Positions 40,728-52,701 are shown, counted from the stretch's first letter. The stretch is DNA of 64,000 bases from Notamacropus eugenii (GCF_028372415.1 NC_092872.1:278445206-278509205), one strand, 5' to 3'. Translations and numbers: made by a program. Notes: a model not told the origin generated them from the sequence alone.

Positions 40728-40983
40728 TGCTCATTAATGATAGCAGTAGTTCATACTTCATATGTAATGCTTTAAGGTATACAAAGTACTTGACATCCCA
40801 CTATGATCTCCTTTGACCCTCACATAGCCTTGTGAGGTAGGGGCTAGAGATATTATATTGTCCCCATTTTTAAAAGAAAGAAACAGCCCAGAATAGCAAT
40901 GACTTGCCCAACATCACACAGCTGGTGTCGGAGGCAAGATTCAGTTCTTTCTGACTCTAAATACAACACGCTCTCTACATACC
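40728..40983 (-). repeat. MIR-type SINE, variant tail
   Basis: 'atacaaagtacttgacatcc', 'cctcacatagccttgtgagg', 'tgacttgcccaacatcacac' and 'cacgctctctacatacc' give tail-to-head order on the plus strand, so the element is on the minus strand. Confidence 0.75.
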
Positions 40984-40999
40984 AGCCTGCCTCCAACTT

Positions 41000-41575
41000 G
41001 AAGGCATTTCTCTTCTGGCTCTACTTCTGACTCTCTGGACTTTACCACCATGCCACAGCTGCCTTCTCACCCTGAAGATCCCCTCCTCCCATTCATGGGT
41101 TTCTCCTGGGACACCTATTTTGTGGAATGATCCAAACCAGTCATCCTACATCACTCTCCAGGTTCTTTTGACTCTCCAGACTTTGCCACTATGCCCTTGT
41201 AGAGGTACCTTTTCCCCCTACCCCATCTATGGATTTTCTTCTCCCATTATTATATAAGTTCCTTGAGGGTGGAGATTGTCATTCTTTTTTTTAATGTATT
41301 TGTATCCCAGTGTGGCATGTAGTAAGTGCTTAATAAATGCTTTCCATATTTACTGGAAACCTCACTAGTTTCTCTTAAGTCTAGTGCCTTCCCTCTGCTA
41401 ATTATTTATCATGTCTAATGCTTGCTTTGTAAATAGCTGTTTGCCTGTCATCTCCTCTCTTAAAATAAGTTCCTTGAGGACAAGGATTGTCAGTCTCTTG
41501 TCTCCCCAGTCTTTAGCACAGTGCCAGCATGCAGTTGGTGCTCAATAAATGTTTATTGGATAATTGGTTTACTTG
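41000..41575 (+). mobile_element. Two L2 3' ends in tandem order
   Basis: The first ends near 41350 with 'gtggcatgtagtaagtgctt' and 'aataaatgc'. The second starts near 41360 in L2 3' UTR ('tagtgccttccctctgctaa') and ends with 'gttggtgctcaataaatgtt'. They are separate insertions on the same strand. Confidence 0.72.
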
Positions 41576-42269
41576 ACTTAACTAGCATCTCCCATCCAGC
41601 TTTCAGACTCTGTGCTTCTGTGAATGTGGTTGCTGGCTTAGTGGCTAAGACCTGCCTGGTACATGACGATTATGTGTATGGAGAATAGCTCAGAGAACAC
41701 ACTAACCACATATTTTTCCATCAATAGTGGCCCCCACCTACATCAGCACTCTTTGACCTGGCATACATGTACCAGCCAGTGCTTTACCAAACTGCACCCT
41801 GATGGCTCCCTCTAATGTTTTTAAATTCATAAGAGAACTGTTTATCTACACACATACTGTTTTAAAAGTCATCCATCCAAGTAGCACTGCAGGAACAGAG
41901 GAAGTCACTCAGACCTCCTTCTGGCTGGAGAATATGTCTAGAAATAGAAAAATAAAATCAAAATGCCTACATTCCAGGCTTCCTTGACTCTCCCTCTCAT
42001 CCTTTATTTCTGAAGTTCTATTGAATCTATTTGTTTCCCTGTGTGCATTCAATACTACAGCTAGCCGACTCAACCTGGGGTCCCTCTCCCCAGGAAAAAA
42101 AGATTGCTCTGAGGGCTGACTTACAGAGAATGAAATTCAAACTCCTGAAATAGAAAGCCAATCAAGATAGGACTATAACCCCAGGGTCAGGGTTGGCTGC
42201 AGTGGAGCCTTGATTTTCAGGAGCACTATTCAAAAAAGAAATTTCCAAAGATGATTAGGGAAAAAGGAA
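41576..42269. other. Unassigned stretch
   Basis: No gene is seen. 42060-42180 has an L2-like feel but no firm landmark. Confidence 0.4.
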
Positions 42270-42701
42270 AAGAACTTCTATGTTCTAATATGTTTAAAGC
42301 AACTCTCTTTGTGGTGGCAATGACCAAGAAATTGAAGAAATACTGATCATTTGAGGAATGGCTGAACAAGTTGCAGTATATGATTGTAGTTATAAGAAAT
42401 GATGAAATTGGTGATCTTAGAAAAGCATGGAAAGATTCTCATGAAAAAATGAAGAGCAAAATGAACAGAGAGAACAAGTGAACATTGTATACAGTTACAG
42501 CAACATTATTTTAAGAATGACTGAGCAAATAAGTTATTTAGATTATTAGAAATACCCAAAGTAACTATAAAAGACATGAAGAAAGACACTCGGCATCCAG
42601 AGAAAGAACTGATAAATAGAAGTATGTATAGAATAATTTTACATACATGCATATATATACATATACATATGTATGTGTGTATATGTATATGCATATATAT
42701 A

Positions 42702-42738
<37 letters not shown>

Positions 42739-42935
42739 CAGTCTATTTATGTCTAATGGTAGCCATCTCTAGGGTGGGAGGGAGGAGGGAGGGAAGAAAA
42801 ACAGAAAAAAATTTACATAAAATTTTGCTGTTTATTTGAAAAAATAGTGGGTTGTACATAGGAGATATGCAGTTTCGTGTGCAATCATCTTTTATTTGTA
42901 CTGTTATGGAAATTTTTGTTTTATTCCATGAATTA
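42270..42935 (+). mobile_element. L1-like LINE 3' end with internal microsatellite
   Basis: 'gcaactctctttgtggtggc', 'ggctgaacaagttgcagtat' and 'tgattgtagttataagaaat' parallel the copy at 29740. 'agagaaagaactgataaata' and a degraded 3' UTR follow, ending near 'atgaattaaaaaaaaag'. A TATG/CATA and (GA)n expansion occupies 42640-42736. Confidence 0.6.
42640..42736 (+). repeat. (TATG/CATA)n plus (GA)n microsatellite
   Basis: TATG/CATA-type repeats are followed by about 16 uninterrupted GA units (42705-42736). Low-complexity open frames over it are artefacts. Confidence 0.93.
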
Positions 42936-43139
42936 AAAAAAAAGAAATGGGCTTTGTTTCACTTGGAGGAAAACTGAAGATGCAGGTGGGACCCAGGTAT
43001 CGAGGAGTTTAGGATCCGCAGCTTCCTTGACAATAGAATTGTTTTGTTTTATTCTGTTGTGTTTTTTACAAGAGAACAAACTGCTCCGGTAAAAAGTGAC
43101 TTGCTGACTCTGAATATGGCATCTGCTCTCCCACTTCTC

Positions 43140-43250
43140 TGCCTTATCATAAGAAGGATGGAAGTTCTTTGAGAGCAGAACCTGCTTTAGTCTTTTCTGT
43201 GAATCTCTACTGCCTGGCTTGACATTTGTATTTTTTTGTGTTGAAATGAA
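43140..43250 (+). repeat. L2 3' tail fragment
   Basis: 'gttctttgagagcagaacct', 'gtgaatctctactgcctggc' fit the region before the L2 terminus. Confidence 0.5.
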
Positions 43251-43261
43251 CTGAAAGTGGG

Positions 43262-43435
43262 AAATAAGCAGTTCTGGTACAGTAGAGGAGAGAACTGGAT
43301 TTTGAGTCAGAAGACATGGGTTCAAATTCCCTCTATCACTAACTCATCACATGAGTTACTTCTAGACGTCAGTTGTATCCCTTATAAAATTAGGGGGTTG
43401 GGCTGCATAACTTTGCCCCTCCCAGCTCTAATCCC
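43262..43435 (+). repeat. MIR-type SINE
   Basis: 'agtagaggagagaactggat', 'gagtcagaagacatgggttc', 'aaattccctc' and 'cctcccagctctaatccc' are in order on the plus strand. Confidence 0.75.
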
Positions 43436-43747
43436 TGCTGCCAAATGGCCCCCTATGCCTGGAGTACTCTCTTTAACCCCAGCTCATAGAATGTGCACCT
43501 TTCTACATGGTGTCTTTGCGGACTCCCTCCCAGCCAATTATTAGCCCTCCCTTCTATTGACATTATTTGTATTATCTTGTACAGTCTTTATATGTATGTA
43601 TCTATGTGATGCTGGATCTTCCACAATAGAAAAGAAGTTTCTTGGGGGAAGAAGGCTTTTAATTTTGTCTTTCTAGCCCCAATGTTCAGTAGTAAATAGG
43701 TCCTTAGGTAGTAGGCACATAGTAGGTCCTAAATAAATATTTGCTCA
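43436..43747 (+). mobile_element. L2 3' region
   Basis: 'cctatgcctggagtactctc', 'attatttgtattatcttgta' and the end 'taggcacatagtaggtccta', 'aataaatatttgctcatc' give a continuous L2 3' part of about 310 bp. Confidence 0.72.
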
Positions 43748-43950
43748 TCATAGAATCATAAAGTTAGAAGGAACCTTAGAGGCCACTTAATACAGCCTCT
43801 CATTTTACATATAAGGAAACTGAGGCAAAGAGCAATGAAATGCCTAACATCAAATCGAATTTTGAACCAGTTACCACAGAGGTTTTAAGCAGTATCGAAC
43901 TAAGATCTCTCATCTCACATCCTGACCTTTTTAGTATGGAACTGTCTACT
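43748..43950 (-). repeat. MIR-type SINE
   Basis: 'catagaatcataaagttaga', 'ggaaccttagaggccactta' and 'taaggaaactgaggcaaaga' are the reversed 3' part. The head side is eroded. Confidence 0.75.
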
Positions 43951-44204
43951 CTGTTCCTATACAAAAGATCTATCCAAAGGCCTCCAATAATCCTCTTCAA
44001 AAGAAGCCAGGGAAAGGAAACCTTTCTTCATGTTTTCATCTGGCTTGCACACTGTGGGGCTCACAGTCATCTCTGCATTTAATGTGCTGGGACCCTTGCG
44101 TTCACCTATATGTCTTCCCCTATTGTCTACTACATTTGGCATACTTTACTTAGAATATGTCTAAGAAATAGGCAGTTTAGATTAGGATCCTTCTCATACT
44201 AAAA

Positions 44205-44370
44205 TACATAAAAAGCCGTTGCTTGGAATCAAGAAGGCCTGAATTAAAATCCTACCTCTGAATCATGATGATAATGCTGAACTCCTAGCCTCAGTTTCGC
44301 CCTCTGTAAAATAAGGGGCTGGACTAGAATGCATTGAAAATCCCTTTCAGCTCTAAATCTTTGGTCCTAT
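44205..44370 (+). repeat. MIR-type SINE
   Basis: 'gcttggaatcaagaaggcct', 'gaattaaaatcctacctctg', 'gccctctgtaaaataagggg' and 'cagctctaaatctttggtcc'. Confidence 0.72.
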
Positions 44371-45204
44371 TTTAGTTTGTAGTAAGAAGGGTTTTTTTTA
44401 AGTATTCTTTCCTCAAAGTACCGATTGATTCCCAATAAGAAATGTAGGGTTCCCTGTGTTGGGACAGGTGGGCTTCAACATGGGATGACTTGTTTTTCAA
44501 ACAAATTTCAGCAGCTTCTGTAAACAATTGTGGCTTCGTCGCTTCTGTCTGGCTCTAGTGACCTGGTGAGCTGGTCAAAGGGCTGCTGGGCCAAGGGAGA
44601 TAGGCTGAGTTAACGTTTAACTTCCTGAGATTCTAAGCCAAACTCAGAGGCACTGAACCTTTGGAGTTTGATATGATGACTAGAGGAGAAGCAGAGCAAC
44701 ACGTTGCTGCCAATTCTCCATAACCAAGGAGCGAGTTTCCGGGTGGGGATCGCTGGAAGGGCTCAGGTATGGTACCTGGGCTTTGCTTCTTGCCATTTGA
44801 ATTTTTAAAATCTATGCAGTGGGTGAGCAGTGGGTACTGGGTGAGGGCATCTCTGAGCTTCATTTGGACTAAAAGGGTTGTGGACCAGCTGCTCAGTGAG
44901 TCTTGTTTCTGCCTGAAGGAAAAGGAGGCACTGGGCACATTGTCACTGGGTAACAGGATGGCCTGCCCTTTAGCTGAGAATGTGGAGCGTATTTCTGAGA
45001 AGAAAAAAAAGTGTTGACTTGGCACTCTGGGGTCTGGCCCGTTCGTAGAAGTGGATAGATAGGCTGCAGGGTGGGCTGCAGACCTGCTCTCTTAAATATG
45101 TCAAATATGAGGGTTCAAGTGATGCCACATTGTACTCTCCCTTTAGGTCCCCAGTTCTCAAATGCTGCCTCCAATTTCCAACTAACTATTGGCCCCTCAA
45201 TGCT
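44371..45204. other. Unassigned stretch
   Basis: No repeat is recognised. Open frames on both strands (44633-45025 minus, 44769-45017 plus) overlap as antisense pairs and have no recognisable domain. The stretch is somewhat richer in GC than its surroundings and would be worth testing for conservation. Confidence 0.4.
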
Positions 45205-45715
45205 TCCCTCCTCACTCTGGGGCCATTCTTACTGTCTTCACTGCCACAATAGAGCCTAGCACATAAAGAGCTTAATCAGTGCTTGCTGGTTAACAAAGAT
45301 AGTACCGGACTTGTAGTCAAAAAACTCTGGATTCGAATCCTGCCTCTGACACTTCTTAACTGTCTAGCCCCTGGAAAATAATTTCATCATACCTCTGAGC
45401 CTCAACTTCTCAACTTGAAAAATGGGCATGTTAAAAACTGTGGCACTCACCTTACAAAGTTATTGTAAGGCTCAAGTGAACTAATGTATGTAGAGCCTTC
45501 GAGTAAGTATGTGTAAGTCATTGTGGGTGAAGTTTGTTGTTATATGCCTTATACATTACTTCTTGAGGTAAGGAGACAACAATACTGTGAGACAATTATT
45601 ACTCCATTTTATAGATGAGAGCACTGAGGCATAGGGAGGTTCAGTGATTTGCCCAGAGTCACACAACTAATATATGACAAAACTCAAACCTGAATGAATC
45701 CAGTTCTCGGGATGC
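45205..45715. repeat. L2 tail followed by two MIR-type SINEs
   Basis: 45205-45292 is an L2 terminus ('agcctagcacataaagagct'). 45296-45530 is a plus-strand MIR ('gattcgaatcctgcctctga', 'ttattgtaaggctcaagtga'). 45537-45715 is a minus-strand MIR ('ccattttatagatgagagca', 'gatttgcccagagtcacaca'). Confidence 0.72.
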
Positions 45716-46367
45716 CAAGTCAATTGTGACATGCTTAGTAATTATTATCCACAATAATAATCGTTATTTTGTTACTAACATTATTACAAAGATGCTGCCA
45801 AAATCTCCCTCTGCACAAGAGGTGGATGATCTTCAGGGGAGCACTTTCTACTCAGGCCAAATAAATGAATGAATAAATGGGGTGTTGTGGGAGAAAGTTT
45901 GCTTTGGACCTGTTAAAGCTTAGATGGGTCAGGCTAGTCATTAGACGGTCCCCTTTCAGAGTGACCTGGCTGGTGGTGTCATCCAAGATAGCTCGTTCAC
46001 AATATTCTCCCTTCCCAACTTTGTTCCCTTGAAGAAAAAAGGCTCCTCATTAAAAGTCAGGTTATACTTTCAAAAATTGCCATTATTAGCATGAAGGATC
46101 TGAGCCGTCTACCTAGGGATATTCTTTCAGGAACCAGCAAAGCTCTCAATTTGACAGTCACTCATTTGGACTGCTTTGGAGGCTGGCTGATCATTCATAA
46201 ACAGTTTATTTCACTCTGGTCTAACAGGAAGTGAGTTTTCTAGCATGGCTTCATCCAACCCAAGGGAATCCCCTAACCATGATGGAGGCCTTAATCTTCG
46301 AGGTGGATTTGCATTTTTATTGGTATAACTAAAGCACTCTGGCAGTCTATGCTATGACTGCGTCTGG
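45716..46367. other. Unassigned stretch
   Basis: No gene or repeat is recognised. This is a candidate for unique sequence. Confidence 0.4.
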
Positions 46368-46478
46368 GCCATCTGTAAGTTCCTCGAGAGTAGGAGCTGT
46401 TACATTTTTTGCATGTGTATCCCTAGGGACTTCCTCATAGTAGAGATCTGATAAATCTTCAGTTGATTAATTGATTGA
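46368..46478 (+). repeat. L2 3' tail fragment
   Basis: 'agttcctcgagagtaggagc', 'tgtatccctagggacttcct' and 'gttgattaattgattg' at the end. Confidence 0.65.
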
Positions 46479-46553
46479 TAACAGTAATATGATGTGCTTC
46501 TCCAAGTATCCAGGCCTTTACTTTGTCAAAAGTGTGAGACAAACATGCAAGTC

Positions 46554-46783
46554 GTTGTTGTTGAGTTGTTTCAGTCATGTGTGACTCTTCATGACACCAT
46601 TTGGGGTTTTCTTGGCAAAGACACTGGAGTGGTTTGCTATTTCCTTCTCCAGTTTATTTTACAAATGAAGAAACTGAGGCAAACAAGGTCAAGTGACTTG
46701 TCCAGGGTCACACAGCTAGTGTCTGAGGCCAGATTTGAATTCCTACTCCAGGCCTGGCACTCTGTCCATCATTCCACCTAGCC
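46554..46783 (-). mobile_element. MAR1/WSINE1-type SINE
   Basis: Complete minus-strand copy: tail 'gttgttgttgagttgtttca', 'catttggggttttcttggca', CORE 'tcaagtgacttgtccagggt', 'ctgaggccagatttgaattc' and head 'cattccacctagcc'. Confidence 0.88.
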
Positions 46784-46944
46784 ACAAACCTCAGGTCTAA
46801 TTTATGGAGAGATATTGATAATCCTGGACATTACTAATGACTTCCTTCCCCTGCTCATTATACAGCAGGAGGAGGAAGAAGGAAGAAGGGATCTGGTAAA
46901 GCAATAAAACAAATGAGAGCACTTTTCTCCTTACAAAGCTAATT

Positions 46945-47125
46945 CTTCGTGAGGCAGTGTGGCCTAATGAACAGAGGGCTGGCCTGGGAGTCAAGCTGAA
47001 CCGAGTTCAAATCCCACTTCTAACAAAAACGATCTGTTTTGCTTTTGGTTTTATATCTCCAATGCCAAAAACAGTGCCTGGCACACAGTAGGTACTTAGT
47101 AAATGTTTGCTTGATTGACCAATCA
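46945..47125 (+). repeat. MIR head fragment followed by an L2 tail
   Basis: 46945-47035 is the 5' half of a MIR ('gtgtggcctaatgaacagag', 'accgagttcaaatcccactt'). 47036-47125 is an L2 terminus ('acagtgcctggcacacagta', 'ggtacttagtaaatgtttgc'). Confidence 0.68.
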
Positions 47126-47379
47126 ACTGTGTGGATAAGTCAATCTCTCATTGCTTGGATTGACTCTCTAAGGCTAAGAGTTAGAAAAAAAAGTTTCTGA
47201 TCTGTATCAATGGAAGGAGATTAGAGCCCAGTATAATCTGCCAAGTTCCCAGGGGATGAAATCACAGATCTAGATCCACTCTTTCTACCCATTTCTCATC
47301 CTGGCCTCTCAAAAGGATCTTCATTTGTTTTTTGGAAATGTTGTTGTGCTTCTGTTATTTTGTTTTGACTTCATTTGAA

Positions 47380-47560
47380 TACATTATACTTCTATATGGT
47401 CACATGTACATATATGTGTGTATGTATTGTCTCCTCCACTATAGCGTAAGGCTCTTGAGGGTAAGCACGGTGCCACTTTGACCTTTGCATCCATGGCGCT
47501 TAATAGAGGGCCTGACACATCCTAAAGTCTTAATAAGTGTTTCTTGATTGACTCAAGTGA
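47380..47560 (+). mobile_element. L2 3' region
   Basis: 'ctccactatagcgtaaggct', 'cttgagggtaagcacggtgc', 'agagggcctgacacatccta' and 'aataagtgtttcttgattga'. Confidence 0.7.
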
Positions 47561-47754
47561 GATAATAACCATAAAATGCTTTGTAAAGTTAATGAATTCT
47601 ATAAATGTTGGCTATCATTATTGACCCAAATGATTTTACTTCTATAAACTATCTGGATAGAATAAAAAATCATTTTCAAAGTGACATAAATGTACATACA
47701 TATATAGCATCAAACACAAAAAGACTTTCTTATCCAGGTCTCCTGCTGAAATTC

Positions 47755-47975
47755 AGCACAGTACAGTTGACTTGGAATCCAGGGAGCTGAGATTGCCCAG
47801 TTTCTGGTTTTTCACATACCAGCTGTGTGACTCTGGCCAAGTCATTGCACTTCCTTAAACCTCAGTGTTTTCATGTAAAATGGGGTAATAATATTTGCCT
47901 CACAAAATTTTCTTAACTTTGTCTCAAAGGATTATTGTAAAGAAAGCATTTTGCAAACCAAAGGGATACTGTGGG
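47755..47975 (+). repeat. MIR SINE
   Basis: 'gacttggaatccagggagct', 'ccagctgtgtgactctggcc', 'ttcatgtaaaatggggtaat' and 'aaaggattattgtaaagaaa' are in MIR order. Confidence 0.76.
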
Positions 47976-48394
47976 AATATCATCTGTTATCCTATTCAAT
48001 ACTTCTGAAGCAGTTTTATCAATATTTGCCCTCCTTTCACAAATGCAGATAACAGCCCATACAGATTTGAGTAAGGTGACTTCATAAATTACTTCAGCTC
48101 GAGGAATTCACAGTATACTTCAAAACTTCAAATGGTTTCTCCTTGGTACACATTGTAAACTATATCTTGTCAATATCTCTGTATCTTCTGATATAATTTG
48201 TATCTCCCTTTGATATTCCAAAACATATCCCTCCAAAATGCTAGAAGTCTTCCTCTAGAACTTCTCACAGCCCATGGGGACCAAGATACTACTCACATTG
48301 CTATTCCAGTATCATTCTCTCTTGCTACATGATAGGACCTCTTCCTTTTCTGGTCCATTATTTTTTCTGACACAATCAGGCAGCCATCCATTGT
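47976..48394. other. Unassigned stretch
   Basis: No gene is seen. The sequence is pyrimidine-biased and may be eroded L2. Confidence 0.35.
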
Positions 48395-48490
48395 TAGTTC
48401 CTTACTAAGAGGAATTGTTTCATATTTTGTCTTCATACCCCAAGCACCCAGGAAAGTACCAAGTACATAGTAAATGCTTATTTAAGGAAC
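48395..48490 (+). repeat. L2 3' tail fragment
   Basis: 'ttgtcttcataccccaagca', 'agtaccaagtacatagtaaa' and 'tgcttatttaagg'. Confidence 0.6.
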
Positions 48491-48598
48491 CAGTGAGAAA
48501 ATGTTTATAGTAAACACTTATGTAAGGAACTAATAAGTTAGACCATAATTATATAGATGTGGGACAGACAGACAATAAGTTAGACCAGAATTAAATAG
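48467..48598 (+). repeat. Imperfect tandem duplication, 40-41 bp period
   Basis: 'atagtaaatgcttatttaag' at 48467 recurs as 'atagtaaacacttatgtaag' at 48507. 'aataagttagaccataatta' near 48533 recurs as 'aataagttagaccagaatta' near 48574. About three partial units overlap the end of the L2 tail. Confidence 0.72.
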
Positions 48599-48609
48599 GA
48601 AGTAAAAAG

Positions 48610-49324
48610 TTCATTGGATTAAATTTGGGAAACTGACCAGTGCTTTCAAGGACTCAATAACACATGTCTTTAACACAAATATTTTCCTGATAATACAGCA
48701 CAGCTGCAAACCTTGCAACATCATGATCACCAAAGAATCAATGTCAAGGTTGACTCAGAGCAATGGAGATCGCACACCACTGGTATAGGACATTTTCCAT
48801 GTCATTATCTGGTCCAGTTCACTCTTTAGCTCATCTAATATCTAATGTTTCACAAACATGCTCATAAAATAATATAATTTGAGGAGAACTATTACAAATA
48901 ATTCCATAATTATTACCAAATTTGTAACCATGTTACTTTTATGGGAGCATGAGCATAGTCCCAAATTTGGACAGATTTTAAGGACAATCTTCAGAGTTAC
49001 CCAAAATGGCCTTTGTCCTGTGATCCAAAAGAACCCCTATTGATTTAGGAAAGGTTATTCTCACATCTGGATGATAAACTTATCTGAATAAATTCAAACA
49101 GGTAGCATAATGGTCTATAAGAGAGTCATAGCACTAATAGTGAAGCATGACCTCCCAACTCTAAACAAAGATGATGGACTCAATACGGAATAACATATAC
49201 ACCATCAACACATGGCCAATATGTTTACTCTTTTTAGCTTAACTCAGCTTCTTTCTTCCAAGTATCCATTTAATATATTGTCCTGTGATGCAGGATGTAT
49301 CACACATTATATCACACATTATAT
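48610..49324. other. Unassigned stretch
   Basis: 49130-49260 ('gatgatggactcaatacgga', 'acacatggccaatatgttta') resembles LINE 3' UTR sequence but weakly. A 12-bp direct repeat 'atcacacattat' lies at about 49297-49321. No gene is seen. Confidence 0.35.
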
Positions 49325-49530
49325 GGCATCTTGATACAATGGATAAAGGCCAGGTTTTAGCACCACCTCTGACCCATATTGACTGTATGCTACTTAGTGT
49401 CTCTGTGTTCTAGGGTACTCTCTAAGACTAAAAGTTGCAGAGAAAGTACTGCCCTGCACTGGTGGAGGAACTCAACTCACCTGGGAGTTCCCTATACCAC
49501 TAAAATGATAATTCCAGTCCCTCTGCTTTT
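49325..49530 (+). repeat. tRNA-CORE SINE, 'gcattggtagagg' tail type
   Basis: Head-like 'gatacaatggataaaggcca', then 'gtactctctaagactaaaag', 'ttgcagagaaagtactgccc', 'tgcactggtggaggaactca' and the end 'gagttccctataccactaaa'. The same ending is seen in the copies near 25425, 52702 and 53735. Confidence 0.65.
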
Positions 49531-50299
49531 TTGTGATAAGAAAGTTTTCTGATGAAGCAAGAAGTCATTGGGCAGAGATAATTATGCATGCTTTTTAAAA
49601 TGTGAATAAAGCATTTTCTTTAAGAAAAGATGAAATCCAAAAGTTCTTGAAGTCTTAAAGGGAGGGAAGAAGGTGCTCCTGTCCTTCCTGAGTATTAACA
49701 CTGTTGCCCAATGGTTTGCATTACCTTTTATGCTTCTGAGTAATGCCAACAGCTCAAACAAGTCAGTATTGATCAGCAAATGATAAACACCATTTGTTAT
49801 CTTATTTACAGAACCAGTAACCAGGTTCATCTAAAGAGCAGCTCTAACTGTCACAACTCTTCCCAGAGAAAGCAAACAGAAAGAAGCATCTCACTTTCCC
49901 TTCTCTATCTTAAATCAAACTATCATCTTCTCCTTAAGAGATGCTTTTACTCCACTATCAACTTTTCTGTATGAATCAGAATAGAAAGGGAAATTGGTTA
50001 ATCCAGGCACGGGCCTCATCTCCACAGGCTTTCTTGGTCTCTATGGTAATTGTGTAAGTGAAATTCTCTTAACATGGGCTTTTTCAGGATACTGGGTAAT
50101 TGTATTCGGTGAATGGGAGCCACACTGGCTCAGGATTTTGCTGAATTTCAAAATGGGTGACTACTATTGTTATCCAAGATTGTCCTTGGGATTTGGGATG
50201 AGGTGGGGAAAAGCCTAGGATTTTCATTATTCTGTCCATCCATTCCCCCAAACTGATCTAAGGTTCCAAAATACACAAAGCTGTTAGTATCAAATTAAG
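49531..50299. other. Unassigned stretch
   Basis: No repeat or gene is recognised. Open frames at 49582-49830 (minus) and 49994-50218 (plus) have no known domain. Confidence 0.4.
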
Positions 50300-50440
50300 A
50301 TAGATTTAGAGCTCAACGGGACCTTAGAAATGACCTAGTCCAACTATAATTTATAGTTGAGGAAACTGAGGCCCAGAGTGAGGAAGTATCTTGTGGAGAG
50401 TCATAATTGGGGATTCAAACCCATGGTTTCACTTTTTCAA
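50300..50440 (-). repeat. MIR-type SINE fragment
   Basis: 'agatttagagctcaacggga', 'aatgacctagtccaactata', 'ggaaactgaggcccagagtg' and 'gattcaaacccatggtttc'. Confidence 0.75.
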
Positions 50441-50510
50441 AAAATATCACTTGGGATATTTGACTTTCTCACATTTTATCAGAGCTACCACAAACTAATT
50501 TGAAACACCA

Positions 50511-50525
50511 TTTTTTTTTTTTTTT
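50511..50525 (+). repeat. Poly(T), 15 bp
   Basis: Uninterrupted T run, perhaps the reversed A tail of an unrecognised minus-strand insertion. Confidence 0.8.
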
Positions 50526-50589
50526 GCTTTTGCCATACCATAAATCGGTGTGGTGCAGTGGACAGAACACTTTCAGGTTCAAAACTCTA

Positions 50590-51770
50590 TTCACTAATCC
50601 ACTTGACAAGCACTTATTTAGTGCTTATTACGTGGCAGGCATTGTGTTAAATGCTAGAGAGAAGGCCAAAAATGTTCAGTACCTGCTGCTAAGAACCTTG
50701 CATTGTTTTGGGAGGGGAAAACATGTACACTTGTACATAGTTTAAATATGAAGTCATTTGTGTAGCGGACCATTAGAAATTGTGCTATCAGGGAAGGCTT
50801 CATGTAGGATGTGGTGCTTGAATTGAGCTTACAGGAAACAGAAGATGTTAAGAACCAAAGGTAAAGAGAACCAGGCTTGAAATTGAAAGCTAAGTACAGG
50901 GCACAAAAAATTGTCCAGTTTGGTTGGAATGTAGGGGAGAATAGAGAGTAATGGACAATATATCTGTAAGCTTTGAAGGGCTTGAAATGCCAGACAGAGG
51001 CTTGTGTACCTTATCTTCGGGGCAGAAGGGAGCCATGAGAGTTTTTGAGCAGGGAAGTGACATGACCAGATATTTCTTTACAAATACTACTTTGGACGGT
51101 ATTGGAAGAATGGATTGAAGAAGGAAGAAACTTTAGGTGTCATCAAGCACTAGGAAGCTTTTGAAATAATCCAGGGAAAAGGTGATGAGAGCCTGAACTA
51201 GTGTGGTGACTGTGTGAATAAGGAGAAATGGGTGGATACAAGAGAGATTATAGAGATGGAATTGGCAAGACTTGGATATTGACTGACTATTGGAAAACAA
51301 GGAAGAATGAAGTGTCTAGCTGTCGCTGAGGTTGTGAACCTAGATGACCGAAAGGATAATGATATCCTTATCAGAAACTCCTTGTCCATCTGTCCCACAT
51401 CTAATTCATTCATTTAATAAACATTTATCAATCCCCAATTATGTTCCAGCTACTTTACTAAATACTAAGGATGAAAATAAAAATATTATAAGAAAAGGAA
51501 GGTGGCAAGGGAGATGAGTTAAGGGGGAAAGATGATGTGTTTTGCTTTGGACATATTGAAATATCTATGGGATAGATAATTAGAAAGCTCTAAAAAGCAA
51601 TAAGTGATGCAGGATCAGAGCTAAAGAGAGACTGAAGCTGGATATGAAGATGTCTGAATGATCAGCATCGAGATGATCGCTGAGCTCTTGGGAAGAAATA
51701 AAATGAGAAAGGGGGAGGGAGAGAAGGGGAGAAAGAGAGGATGAGGACTAAGAAAATACTATTAGATTGA
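50590..51770 (+). repeat. Ancient unclassified mammalian repeat, long copy
   Basis: It begins with the 'acgtggcaggcattgtgtta' head and continues for over 1 kb. Landmarks are 'ctttgaagggcttgaaatgc', 'tttgagcagggaagtgacat', 'ttttgaaataatccagggaa', 'ttgctttggacatattgaaa' and 'tatctatgggatagataatt'. I recognise this order from sequence common to mammals in general but cannot give a secure family name. There is no long frame. A second head copy may start at 51415 ('cattcatttaataaacattt'). Confidence 0.55.
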
Positions 51771-52701
51771 GTGATCATTGGTCATTTTGGAGAACAATTT
51801 CAAAGGATAGAGGTAGAAACCAGGAAAGTCTATTTGGATTCTATTTGGACTTCAGCTTCTTCATCTGCAAAATGAGAGAAGGGATTGGCTTTAGTGATCA
51901 AGTTTTAACAATCTTGAATATTTTTGTTAAATCTGTCAGAATTTAAAATATTTTTTCTATTCTTTTGATACTTGTTCAGAAAAAATAAATAAGCGTGGAG
52001 TTCGTTTAAAGCAGTAAACGTAACTTAAATATCAATAGTAATTCTTATTTTGGTCATGTAAGTCGATACCACCAATTAAAGAATTTCCTGCTTTGCTCCC
52101 AGTAATACGACTGATAGCACTAAGTGAGAAATAGGTATCAGGAAGGTTATTCATAGGGTTCTGCCCTATGCAGTGACGGTAGAAAGCTTTCTATCACCAA
52201 GAGAAAATCTTGCTGAAATTCTGTACAATACAACATTCACTGGGGCTTAATCTTTCCAACTTGAAAAAAATAAAAACAAATATATTTCCAGAACCCCTGA
52301 CAGATTTCGTAGAGTGTAGATTGGGATAATAGAAACTAAAGAGCTAAATATCCAGACCCTGTGGAAGGTCAGCCCAAAAACTTCTCATACAGCTGATTGG
52401 GGGATGTAGGGCCAGACAGCTAAGCCAGGAGGCACATCCCTTGAAATATGGAACTGGAGTACTTTCTGAGAGGCTTACCAGACATTCCTAGAGGGAGGGG
52501 ATATCCATGTGCTACTCCCTAAGGGCTTCCCTTGGCATTTGTTCCCCTGATGAATGAATAATAAGAGAAAAGACATGTTGACTATGGAAGACTCACATAT
52601 CCTTCCAATTCAATTCAATTCAACCTTTCTCCTTTCCCTTTATTTTCCAACACAACATTCATTGATTCAATAAGAATCTATTTAAAACTCACTATGTACA
52701 A
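51771..52701. other. Unassigned stretch
   Basis: No gene is seen. A short (ATTCA)n patch lies near 52603-52623. 52440-52540 has no recognisable repeat. Confidence 0.4.

Noticed and set aside
44633-45025. 130-codon minus-strand frame
   Set aside because: No recognisable domain, and an antisense frame of 82 codons overlaps it. There is insufficient support for a gene.
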